Source of the DNA: Bacillota bacterium
GTDB lineage: Bacteria > Bacillota > Clostridia > Christensenellales > Borkfalkiaceae
Length of the DNA stretch: 5,946 nt
Direction: 5' to 3'
NCBI GenBank assembly: GCA_003343995.1
Contig: QAKE01000081.1
Location: 1 to 5,946, forward strand
Shown here: positions 1 through 4,647 of the stretch, in pieces
Numbering within the stretch: the stretch's first letter is position 1
Layout: every line of letters starts with the position of its first letter
Translations under genes and position numbers: made by a program
Notes under the pieces: generated by a model
Seen by the model: only the letters and a program-made list of their open reading frames with translations
Told to the model about the DNA's origin: nothing
Databases searched by the model: none

Positions 1-258
1 GCACTACAGGAACAGGCGCGCATGGCTAAAGTTACGGCACGGCTCCAGCTGGAGAACAACGTATATGACTACCTCAAATTCTCCTTTGACTTCAAGTCTA
101 ATGAAATCAACAAGAACAAGAAAACCCTTATCGAGGGGCAAAACCGCATCCCGGATTTCATAGGGTTCTTGGGAGAATTGAAGAAAGGCGCACGCTTTGC
201 AAACAATCCAAAAGGGTATGTAATCAATGCCATCAAAATCAAACTGAAAGAAGTGTAA
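1..258 (+). CDS. repA: Rep_3-family initiator, C-terminal 85 residues (continuation of 5207-5932)
   Basis: Joining base 5932 to base 1 keeps the reading frame: ...EDREDPALQEQARMAKVTARLQL.... The ATG at 22 is therefore an internal methionine and not a separate gene start. This segment looks like the end of a Rep_3 protein: a short strand-forming stretch, a segment rich in lysine and asparagine, and the closing helices IPDFIGFLGELKKGARFANNPKGYVINAIKIKLKEV. The frame ends at TAA 256-258. The HU gene starts 23 nt later with no promoter-like sequence in the gap, so both probably share an mRNA. If the window were not circular, this would be only a fragment of a rep gene. Confidence 0.88.
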   Translation, partial: ALQEQARMAKVTARLQLENNVYDYLKFSFDFKSNEINKNKKTLIEGQNRIPDFIGFLGELKKGARFANNPKGYVINAIKIKLKEV

Positions 259-281
259 TTCAACATAAAGCTATTACAAAA

Positions 282-563
282 ATGACAAAAGCAGACTTAG
301 TACAAGAGATTTCAAAACAAACCGGGATAGACCGGGATGAAGTTTTGATGATAGTAGAATCATTCATGGAAACCGTGAAAGGCTCCCTATCGAGAGGGAA
401 GGAGGTCTATCTCCGTGGCTTCGGAAGCTTCATCATCAAAAGACGTGCTGAAAAGGCCGGACGCAATATCGGTCAGAATACAACCCTGATTATTCCAGCT
501 CATGATATTCCGGCTTTCAAACCGTCAAAAGAGTTTTCAAATAAAATCAAAAAGCAGGAATAA
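282..563 (+). CDS. HU/IHF-family DNA-binding protein
   Basis: A 93-aa protein of normal HU length. The N-terminal helical dimerisation part (MTKADLVQEISKQTGIDRDEVLMIVESFMETVKGSLSRGKEV) is followed by the family signature LRGFGSFIIKRRAEKAGRN around residues 44-62, the beta-arm, and the closing IPAFKPSKEF. HU and IHF dimers bend DNA through a proline at the arm tip (GRNP). Here that position reads GRNI, as I recall for many Bacteroidota HU-like proteins, so bending may be weaker or different. It follows rep by 23 nt and lies before a strong terminator, so it looks like the last gene of the replication operon. A role in bending the iteron origin or the relaxosome is inference. Whether it acts as homodimer or pairs with a host subunit cannot be seen. 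Confidence 0.92.
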   Translation: MTKADLVQEISKQTGIDRDEVLMIVESFMETVKGSLSRGKEVYLRGFGSFIIKRRAEKAGRNIGQNTTLIIPAHDIPAFKPSKEFSNKIKKQE

Positions 564-573
564 ACAGATTTTT

Positions 574-680
574 TTGGTATCTTTGCATACCCAAACGAAA
601 AGTGGAAACTCTGGAAACATTCCCGAGTATATTAAAAAGCCGGATCCAGCATACCCATGCTGTTCCGGCTTTCAATCATA
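574..680 (+). ncRNA. candidate small RNA after the HU gene (about 590-675)
   Basis: A TATCTTTG box at 578-585 fits the Bacteroides -7 element TAnnTTTG and would start a transcript near 590. The next 80 bases hold two hairpins and no credible ORF. The first is at 608-628 (ACTC/GAGT and GGAA/TTCC arms, one mismatch, loop ACA). The second is the terminator at 636-672. The expected RNA is about 85 nt. No TTTG -33 element is seen at the right distance, and the box lies in a short inverted repeat (GGTAT/ATACC, 576-591). It could simply be the 3' UTR of the HU mRNA. Confidence 0.3.
636..672. terminator. intrinsic terminator between convergent HU and lipoprotein genes
   Basis: A 9-bp stem pairs AAAGCCGGA (636-644) with TCCGGCTTT (664-672). 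An inner 6-bp stem, CAGCAT (647-652) with ATGCTG (657-662), has loop ACCC. On the - strand the stem runs into a T tract (complement of A634-A638), so it should work best for the leftward lipoprotein transcript. On the + strand the arm ends in CTTT and could stop the replication operon. Confidence 0.75.
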
Positions 681-701
681 TCACTTTTAAGGTATGACTA
701 A

Positions 702-1145
702 TTAGTCTTTTTCTTCATTATACGGATAAAATTCAACATATTCTTTAGACATGAGTGGGTCGTTCAATTCTCCTGTTCTGTCGTAGAATGAAAAGATTTT
801 CTTATTCAGCTCTTTAATATCCCAATAATGACTACCACCAAAGTATAATACGCTAAAGTTAGGAGTGGCAAAAGACCATCTTCCACGAATCTCACCTTCT
901 TTTTTGTTCCCATCTTTATCAATCTCTACATTAGTTCGTGTATATGTCCCATCTTTATCAAAATTCCAAATAGATTCCCAAGAGCTACCATCTTCATACT
1001 CTTTTTTTCCACCAGTCCAAGTTATATCACATATTAGTGCGATTATGCTTTCTTCTCCACTGCTATAATAACCCTGTTTCTCAACACAACAGGGAAGAAG
1101 CAGCATTTGTACAACCACTGCAAAAAAAACAATTATTCTTTTCAT
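702..1145 (-). CDS. predicted small lipoprotein, possibly lipocalin-like
   Basis: Cargo gene of unknown function. From the ATG at 1145 it encodes MKRIIVFFAVVVQMLLLPCC..., a short basic N-end, a hydrophobic core and a cysteine at residue 19 or 20 that fits signal peptidase II cleavage. A start three codons upstream (1154, MLIMKR) is possible, but MKR gives the more usual signal peptide. The mature part has about 130 residues, with WESIWNFDKDGTYTRT, a segment of charged residues, then GRWSFATPNFSVLYFGG. This pattern of short strands resembles lipocalin-like domains of Bacteroidota lipoproteins, but that is a guess from sequence style. It is divergent from the 257-aa lipoprotein gene across a 76-bp gap and convergent with the replication operon. 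Both lipoprotein genes are visibly more AT-rich than the mob genes, which suggests separate acquisition. Confidence 0.8.
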   Translation of the reverse strand: MKRIIVFFAVVVQMLLLPCCVEKQGYYSSGEESIIALICDITWTGGKKEYEDGSSWESIWNFDKDGTYTRTNVEIDKDGNKKEGEIRGRWSFATPNFSVLYFGGSHYWDIKELNKKIFSFYDRTGELNDPLMSKEYVEFYPYNEEKD

Positions 1146-1165
1146 AATTAACATATTAAATCATG

Positions 1166-1173
1166 CAAATATA
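1166..1173 (-). promoter_or_regulatory. -7 element of the leftward lipoprotein promoter
   Basis: On the - strand this reads TATATTTG, a full match to the Bacteroides -7 consensus TAnnTTTG. It would start a transcript near 1160, about 14 nt before ATG 1145. No clear TTTG is present at -33; an A-rich stretch lies there instead. Confidence 0.55.
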
Positions 1174-1185
1174 GATTTTTTTTTG

Positions 1186-1193
1186 TAGTTTTG
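1186..1193 (+). promoter_or_regulatory. -7 element of the rightward 257-aa lipoprotein promoter
   Basis: TAGTTTTG fits TAnnTTTG and would start a transcript near 1199, leaving a leader of about 22 nt before ATG 1222. A -33 TTTG is not apparent. The box lies only 12 bp from the divergent -7 box, so RNA polymerase could not use both at once. Confidence 0.5.
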
Positions 1194-1221
1194 GGCTCTA
1201 TAACCCCTTAAAAAAATATAT

Positions 1222-1995
1222 ATGAAAAAATTATTAACAACAACTTTTGCCATGTTGACTGGATTATTCCTTTTTTCATGTAGTAATGAAGAAATTACAG
1301 AACCAGTCGTTAGTAATACCGCAACAGATATGGAAATCCTATCCCGTTTTGTGGATGTGAATGAGTCTACTGGAGAGTATTTTATCAATGAGAACAAAAA
1401 GACAAGGGCTTTATCTTATGTAACCGGGTCCGATTGGAAAGATTTAGAAAAAGTCAGTCCTCTAAGCATTGAAAAATACAAGCAAGAATTACAAGCTTTA
1501 AACGCACAAGTAGCAGAAGCCATAGCTGACCCTAATGTCGCATATATGGTCTATTCTACAGGAAGTAAAACATTTGTAAGAAAAGTAAAAGAGAATGTTG
1601 ACTTCGACTTTGATATATCTGAATATGCAGCACTTGGGACAAGAGCTCCACTTCCAACACTAAGCATTAATGGGGGGTCTCAAAGCACAACAGGTTCTTT
1701 TAAAGATGCCAGTCGTACCATCAACATGGAAGTAAGGTTAAACGCTTCGATTCAGTTCAATTATTATTTCTTTGAAGTATTAAGCCCTAATGCAAAACCT
1801 GACTATGACGATAACATAACTACACCAGAAAGTGTAGCTTTTAGCGGAACAGGACCACTATCAAACACAAGATTTGTTTGGACGGCTTATTGGGATGCCC
1901 AAGACCAAAATGACAAAATGTTTAAATGGGAATTCAAAGGAAAAGGCACAACCCCCTCTTTCGGATTTATAGCAGATTGTACATTCAGCAAATAA
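1222..1995 (+). CDS. predicted lipoprotein of unknown family, 257 aa
   Basis: The start MKKLLTTTFAMLTGLFLFSC is a typical lipoprotein signal peptide, with the lipid-carrying cysteine at residue 20. The next residues, SNEEITE, are polar and acidic, like the surface-export signals described for Bacteroidota lipoproteins, so display on the cell surface is plausible. I do not recognise the mature protein. Residues 60-125 look helical with a KYKQELQALNAQVAEAIADP segment. After a TRAPLPTLSINGG linker (about 140-150) the C-terminal half looks beta-rich with many aromatic residues (FNYYFFEV, RFVWTAYWDAQD, MFKWEFKG), ending GFIADCTFSK. A clear terminator follows 8 nt after the stop, so it is monocistronic. 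Candidate roles such as surface exclusion or a niche factor are speculation; there is no enzyme motif. Confidence 0.85.
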   Translation: MKKLLTTTFAMLTGLFLFSCSNEEITEPVVSNTATDMEILSRFVDVNESTGEYFINENKKTRALSYVTGSDWKDLEKVSPLSIEKYKQELQALNAQVAEAIADPNVAYMVYSTGSKTFVRKVKENVDFDFDISEYAALGTRAPLPTLSINGGSQSTTGSFKDASRTINMEVRLNASIQFNYYFFEVLSPNAKPDYDDNITTPESVAFSGTGPLSNTRFVWTAYWDAQDQNDKMFKWEFKGKGTTPSFGFIADCTFSK

Positions 1996-2002
1996 TTATA
2001 TT

Positions 2003-2034
2003 AGCGGACGCTCTAAAAAGCGCCCGCTTTTTTT
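2003..2034 (+). terminator. intrinsic terminator of the 257-aa lipoprotein gene
   Basis: The stem pairs AGCGG (2003-2007) with CCGCT (2024-2028) and CGCT (2009-2012) with AGCG (2019-2022). There is one A/C mismatch and the loop is CTAAAA. A run of seven T (2028-2034) follows. The T run overlaps the stop codon of the convergent leftward gene (2033-2035). Confidence 0.88.
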
Positions 2035-2473
2035 ATTTAGCATTTTGCTCCTGCTGAAAATATTCATAATACCTCTTGTAATTATCCCTGTCCTTGGCTG
2101 CATCCACCCACAGGTAACACATCAGGCAGGCAAACAATAGGGAAAAAACAGCACAAAGGATTGAATACATGGAAGTGGTCTTATCCACATAACTTCCGTT
2201 CTTCATCCTATCCGCTTGCCGTACAAAGCCAGATAATACGTTTTTTAAGCCGTTTTCAGCACTTTCGAAGCTCGATCTATCTATTTGTATCTTCTTCAGT
2301 GTTGCTTCCTCTATACGCTTTGTAAAAACCTCTATGCGCTTTAATTCCTGATACACCAGTTCGACCGCAAGCTGCGGATCCACTTTGGGTGTGGTGTCCT
2401 TTCTCTTCCTGGGGCTGTACTGTCCCTGCTTATAGGTGTAATCCTCCGTCTTTGAGTTTGATGGTGTTTGCAT
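2033..2473 (-). CDS. small membrane-anchored mobilization protein (third gene of the mob operon)
   Basis: A 146-aa protein with a basic N-terminal part (RKRK at 22-25), a long charged helical region at about 33-90 likely to form a coiled coil, and one membrane segment at about 103-123 (MYSILCAVFSLLFACLMCYLWV). A short charged tail ends in EQNAK. The start at 2473 lies inside the end of the relaxase gene, a 44-bp overlap in another frame, which points to coupled translation. The next methionine is residue 90, so this start is required. Small one-pass membrane proteins often close Bacteroidota mob operons. Bringing the relaxosome to the membrane or the coupling protein is inference. I cannot match it to a named family. 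Confidence 0.82.
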   Translation of the reverse strand: MQTPSNSKTEDYTYKQGQYSPRKRKDTTPKVDPQLAVELVYQELKRIEVFTKRIEEATLKKIQIDRSSFESAENGLKNVLSGFVRQADRMKNGSYVDKTTSMYSILCAVFSLLFACLMCYLWVDAAKDRDNYKRYYEYFQQEQNAK

Positions 2474-3224
2474 GATTTCTGTTGATTGAGTTATACTTCA
2501 AGTTTTTCTGTGTCTTCTCGATGCGGGCAAGCGTATATCCCTTACCTATCTCGCTTGCCTTGTATTCCGTTCCGCTCCGGGCTTCCACATAGTAGCCGTT
2601 GAGCTTGCCTGTACTTGCCCGCGCTTCCCTTACCTTGAAACCCAGTTTTCCGAGTTCCCGGCTGAATACCCCAAGATCAAACCCCTGCATCCGTGTAAGA
2701 ACATCGTCCATGGCCTGTTTTATCTCTGCTTTGTTGGCCTTGCCTATATCCTTGGACTGGACAAGGTTCCGTTCTCTGGCTATACTATTGGCCGCTTCTG
2801 TTGCTCTTTTCCCTATCCAGTTGTCCCGGTAGAGTTCTCCGGATAACGACACACGGTTGGCCAGTATATGCAAATGGGCCTGCTTGCTGTTCCTCTCCGT
2901 TCCGCTGTGCTTCACGATGATGAACTGGTGGTTCATCAGTCCCATGCGCTGCATGAAGTCGTTTCCCAGCTTTGCCCATTCCGCATCGGTCATCTCCGCG
3001 CTCTCTTCTACTGAAGGGCTGACTTCAAACCGCAGGCATACATTCTTTACGTTCGGAAAATCAACGAAGTACGGTTTCATCTCCTGCGCCATCTCTTCGC
3101 CAGTGCAACCGAACAGCTCATGACGGTAAATCTCTGTAGCTACCGAGATTCCGTTTATCTCTTTGGCCAGATCATACTCCAGTGCAGCCATTCCGTGAGA
3201 AATGCTCTTTCCTTTTGCAATCAT
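2430..3224 (-). CDS. relaxase / mobilization nuclease
   Basis: A 264-aa relaxase that would nick oriT and stay covalently bound to the transferred strand. The N-end MIAKGKSISHGMAALEYDLAKE matches Bacteroidota mobilization relaxases, with Y17 a likely catalytic tyrosine. The metal-binding histidine region is at 99-125: H99, H106, then AHLHILANRV with H117 and H119. The 'HxH...NRV' ending is typical of MobP-type relaxases, although the usual acidic residue of the HxD form reads G here. The C-terminal part (FSRELGKLGFKVREARASTGKLNGYYVEARSGTEYKASEIGKGYT) is a DNA-binding region common in this group. The ATG shares bases with the stop of mobC (ATGA), so translation is coupled. No helicase domain or coupling-protein gene is present, so transfer needs a helper element. 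Symbols for this group vary, so none is given. Confidence 0.92.
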   Translation of the reverse strand: MIAKGKSISHGMAALEYDLAKEINGISVATEIYRHELFGCTGEEMAQEMKPYFVDFPNVKNVCLRFEVSPSVEESAEMTDAEWAKLGNDFMQRMGLMNHQFIIVKHSGTERNSKQAHLHILANRVSLSGELYRDNWIGKRATEAANSIARERNLVQSKDIGKANKAEIKQAMDDVLTRMQGFDLGVFSRELGKLGFKVREARASTGKLNGYYVEARSGTEYKASEIGKGYTLARIEKTQKNLKYNSINRNHANTIKLKDGGLHL

Positions 3225-3520
3225 CTTGAAATTATCTTTTTGAGTTCCTGGATCAGTTCTCTGTTCTCCTCGAACACTTCCCGGTACTGGCGTCCGCCGA
3301 AGAAGTTGTTCAGGCGCTGGAGAGTTCCCTTCAGCCGTGCAATATCCCGGAGCAGTTCCCTTTCTTCCTCCGTGTACCTCTCCTTAGGCCTTCCCCCCAG
3401 GGAAAGTGTACGGCAGTACTCCGATGTACTGATTCCACACCTGGCTGCCTGTTCCGCAAGTGCCGCCTTTTCAAGAGCGGTGCAGCGGAAGGTTATCTTC
3501 TCTGTACGTTTTACTTCCAT
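3221..3520 (-). CDS. mobC: MobC-like relaxosome accessory protein (ribbon-helix-helix)
   Basis: A 99-aa DNA-binding protein that should hold oriT and help the relaxase nick it. Residues 6-42 (EKITFRCTALEKAALAEQAARCGISTSEYCRTLSLGG) form a ribbon-helix-helix: a short strand, then two helices with the turn GISTSEYCR. The C-terminal half is the long helical MobC tail with LKGTLQRLNNFFGG. I start it at 3520 because the upstream in-frame extension to 3649 is cysteine-rich, unlike the family, and crosses the promoter and a large inverted repeat. It is the first gene of the mob operon and overlaps the relaxase start by an ATGA. It probably also represses its own promoter, as the inverted repeat at 3565-3594 lies just upstream of the -33 element. 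Confidence 0.9.
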   Translation of the reverse strand: MEVKRTEKITFRCTALEKAALAEQAARCGISTSEYCRTLSLGGRPKERYTEEERELLRDIARLKGTLQRLNNFFGGRQYREVFEENRELIQELKKIISR

Positions 3521-3524
3521 GCTG

Positions 3525-3555
3525 CAAAGGTAATCAGAAAATCCTTTCGAGCAAA
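3525..3555 (-). promoter_or_regulatory. mob operon promoter
   Basis: On the - strand TTTG (3555-3552), 19 nt, then TACCTTTG (3532-3525) is a perfect match to the Bacteroides -33/-7 promoter. The -7 box ends only 4 nt before the mobC ATG, so the transcript would begin at or next to the start codon. Confidence 0.72.
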
Positions 3556-3564
3556 GCGAGGAAG

Positions 3565-3594
3565 GCAAGAATGTCCGACACGGACACTTCTTGC
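3565..3594. repeat. 13-bp inverted repeat upstream of mobC
   Basis: GCAAGAA+TGTCCG (3565-3577) pairs with CGGACA+TTCTTGC (3581-3594). The loop is ACA and one C (3587) is bulged. It lies 10 bp from the mob -33 element. It is a likely MobC or relaxase binding site and could be both operator and part of oriT. Confidence 0.8.
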
Positions 3595-3693
3595 TATGTA
3601 TACACACCGCATGGCCAGGCGCACATGGTTTCCGGCAGCATGGACCCACACATTATTTCTTTTCCCCTGCCACTACCACAACGGAACACGGAG

Positions 3694-3780
3694 AGCTGTC
3701 AAGGGGACGGCCGGGAAAAACCGCACAGCTTAGCTGCTCAGGATTTTTCTCGATCCGGACTTGCGCAGCCCTTGACGGCT
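3694..3780. repeat. nested inverted repeats
   Basis: The outer arms AGCTGTCAAGGG (3694-3705) and CCCTTGACGGCT (3769-3780) pair over 12 positions with one T.G. The middle arms CCGG+GAAAAA (3711-3720) pair with TTTTTC and CCGG (3744-3749, 3755-3758), with a 5-base bulge. The centre is CAGCT-T-AGCTG (3726-3736). Single-stranded DNA or RNA from this stretch could fold into one large cruciform-like structure. Confidence 0.65.
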
Positions 3781-3838
3781 TCGGAGTGTGGAGTTACCTT
3801 TGCAGACCGGAAAGGAAAAAAATCACTTTGTTGTTTTG

Positions 3839-4108
3839 TTATTTATCGTCATAATGCCCCAAAGCGGAAACTATGAACACAACAATGGTCGTTTCATTCA
3901 CGATGTACCGGATGCGGTTCTTCTTGTCAAGTTGCCTGGACCATACCCCCTGCAAAAACTTCAACTGTTCGGGATGCCCAGTTCCGGTGTATGGATGTTC
4001 CCTCAATTCGTCCAGCAGTTTTTCCAGCTTCTTGAAAAGCTGTGGAGAAGACTTTCTCATCACCAGCACATGCTTTACAGCTTCTTTTGAAAACTCTATC
4101 TCATACAT
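3839..4108 (-). CDS. yoeB: Txe/YoeB-family mRNA-interfering toxin
   Basis: An 89-aa RelE-superfamily toxin that would cut mRNA on the ribosome when free of antitoxin. The C-terminal half aligns with E. coli YoeB: HPYTGTGHPEQLK, then GVWSRQL, NRIRYIV, and SALGHYDDK. The residues matching YoeB E46, R65, H83 and Y84 are E47, R65, H85 and Y86, so the active site looks intact. The ATG at 4108 overlaps the antitoxin stop by 8 bp, so toxin synthesis probably depends on antitoxin translation. In a plasmid this pair should kill or slow plasmid-free daughter cells. The three-residue DDK tail after HY is longer than in E. coli. Confidence in the family is high. Confidence 0.94.
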   Translation of the reverse strand: MYEIEFSKEAVKHVLVMRKSSPQLFKKLEKLLDELREHPYTGTGHPEQLKFLQGVWSRQLDKKNRIRYIVNETTIVVFIVSALGHYDDK

Positions 4109-4367
4109 TGCATTCCCCTTCTATACGATTCAAGAAGTCATCCAATGATTCACCCTTTCCCATTTTGAAAGTCCGTCCGGCCTTGATATCCTCAATTCCT
4201 CTCTGGATTGCCATTAACTCCTCTCTGGAAGGAAAGTCCTCTTCCGTAGCCGCATACACAACAATAGGAGCAGCATTCCGACGAGAAACAAAAATAGTTT
4301 CCTTTTCCGCCATTTCGAAGTATTTCTTCTGATTGGCACGAAATTCACGTGTTGTAACTATCTGCAT
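4101..4367 (-). CDS. yefM: Phd/YefM-family antitoxin
   Basis: An 88-aa antitoxin, first gene of the toxin-antitoxin operon. The N-terminal DNA-binding fold MQIVTTREFRANQKKYFEMAEKETIFVSRRNAAPIVVYAATEEDF is typical of YefM/Phd: a strand, TTREFRAN helix, the 'I.VSRRN..PIVV' strand pair, then a helix. The C-terminal part from about residue 45 (REELMAIQRGIEDIKAGRTFKMGKGESLDDFLNRIE) is the region that wraps and neutralises the toxin. It should also bind its own promoter, more tightly when complexed with toxin. The promoter and two TGTACA-type repeats are visible just upstream. Confidence 0.93.
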   Translation of the reverse strand: MQIVTTREFRANQKKYFEMAEKETIFVSRRNAAPIVVYAATEEDFPSREELMAIQRGIEDIKAGRTFKMGKGESLDDFLNRIEGECNV

Positions 4368-4392
4368 AATTCTATATATTTGGTTTACAGCG

Positions 4393-4423
4393 CAAATATA
4401 GCATTTTGAAATCAGCCTCCAAA
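4393..4423 (-). promoter_or_regulatory. yefM-yoeB promoter
   Basis: On the - strand TTTG (4423-4420), 19 nt, then TATATTTG (4400-4393) is a perfect Bacteroides promoter. Transcription would start near 4388, leaving a leader of about 20 nt before ATG 4367. Confidence 0.78.
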
Positions 4424-4424
4424 A

Positions 4425-4449
4425 TATTTGTGTACTTATTTGTGTACAC
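4425..4449. promoter_or_regulatory. probable YefM operator: two direct repeats with TGTAC cores
   Basis: TATTTGTGTAC occurs twice (4425-4435 and 4437-4447), 12 bp apart. The second is part of a perfect GTGTACAC palindrome (4442-4449). E. coli YefM binds palindromes with TGTACA cores, so these are good operator candidates. They lie just upstream of the -33 element rather than over the start site. Confidence 0.6.
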
Positions 4450-4610
4450 GCGCAGAAAAGACTTCAATAACCGCACCACCCCCAACCCCCTCACGAGGGG
4501 GCTTTGTCTTTGTTTTCCCTCTTGTTTTTCCGCATCTTTTTCCGAAAGTAAGCAAGCAATCGCAAATCTATGAGCTTGTTTCTATCTTAACATCGACTAT
4601 CTATGTCCTA
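4450..4610. other. intergenic spacer with one G+C hairpin and a pyrimidine-rich tract
   Basis: This stretch between the toxin-antitoxin operator and the origin shows no credible gene. It holds a perfect hairpin, CCCCCTC/GAGGGGG (4486-4501), followed by a T-rich, nearly all-pyrimidine tract to about 4543 on the + strand. This looks like an intrinsic terminator reading rightward and may insulate the rep promoter. The rest shows nothing I can name. Confidence 0.5.
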
Positions 4611-4612
4611 TC

Positions 4613-4635
4613 CTCGCGCGCGCGCATTATGCGAG
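4613..4635. other. alternating CG tract at the origin
   Basis: An 11-base alternating C/G run (4615-4625) followed by AT lies inside CTCGC...GCGAG arms (4613-4617 and 4631-4635). Such purine-pyrimidine alternation can flip to Z-DNA under supercoiling. It sits 13 bp before the first iteron. Confidence 0.5.
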
Positions 4636-4647
4636 AAAAAAGCCCTC

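Larger units (their letters stand above)
3540..3800. other. probable oriT region, no gene
   Basis: About 300 bp between mobC and the toxin gene hold no credible ORF. They contain a 13-bp inverted repeat (3565-3594), a GTGCGCC motif on the - strand (3618-3624) like the IncQ nic core, and a nested set of inverted repeats (3694-3780). An origin of transfer next to the relaxosome genes is expected for a mobilizable plasmid. The exact nick site cannot be fixed from sequence alone. Confidence 0.55.

Noticed and set aside
22..258. Separate 78-aa gene starting at ATG 22
   Set aside because: It is the C-terminal end of the Rep protein once the circle is closed; the frame is open upstream to the window edge and matches the end of the 5207 frame.
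502..690. 62-aa + strand ORF after the HU gene
   Set aside because: It overlaps the HU coding end and reads through the terminator hairpin.
1161..1397. 78-aa - strand ORF over the 257-aa lipoprotein start
   Set aside because: Antisense to a well supported signal peptide and spanning the divergent promoters; no family features.
2181..2189. Perfect DnaA-box sequence TTATCCACA
   Set aside because: It lies inside the third mob gene, about 2.4 kb from the iterons, with no second box near; probably chance.
3521..3649. Longer mobC with a 43-residue N-terminal extension
   Set aside because: The extension is cysteine-rich and unlike the family, and it crosses a perfect promoter and a 13-bp inverted repeat. 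The ribbon-helix-helix begins right after the ATG at 3520.
3739..3744. ATCCTG on the - strand, like the RP4 nic site
   Set aside because: Only six bases match and the flanks differ from the RP4 site; the GTGCGCC motif nearby has more context, so I do not name this as nic.
3566..3876. Several + strand ORFs across 3460-3876
   Set aside because: They cross the inverted repeats and oppose mobC or yoeB; products are cysteine- and proline-rich without domains.
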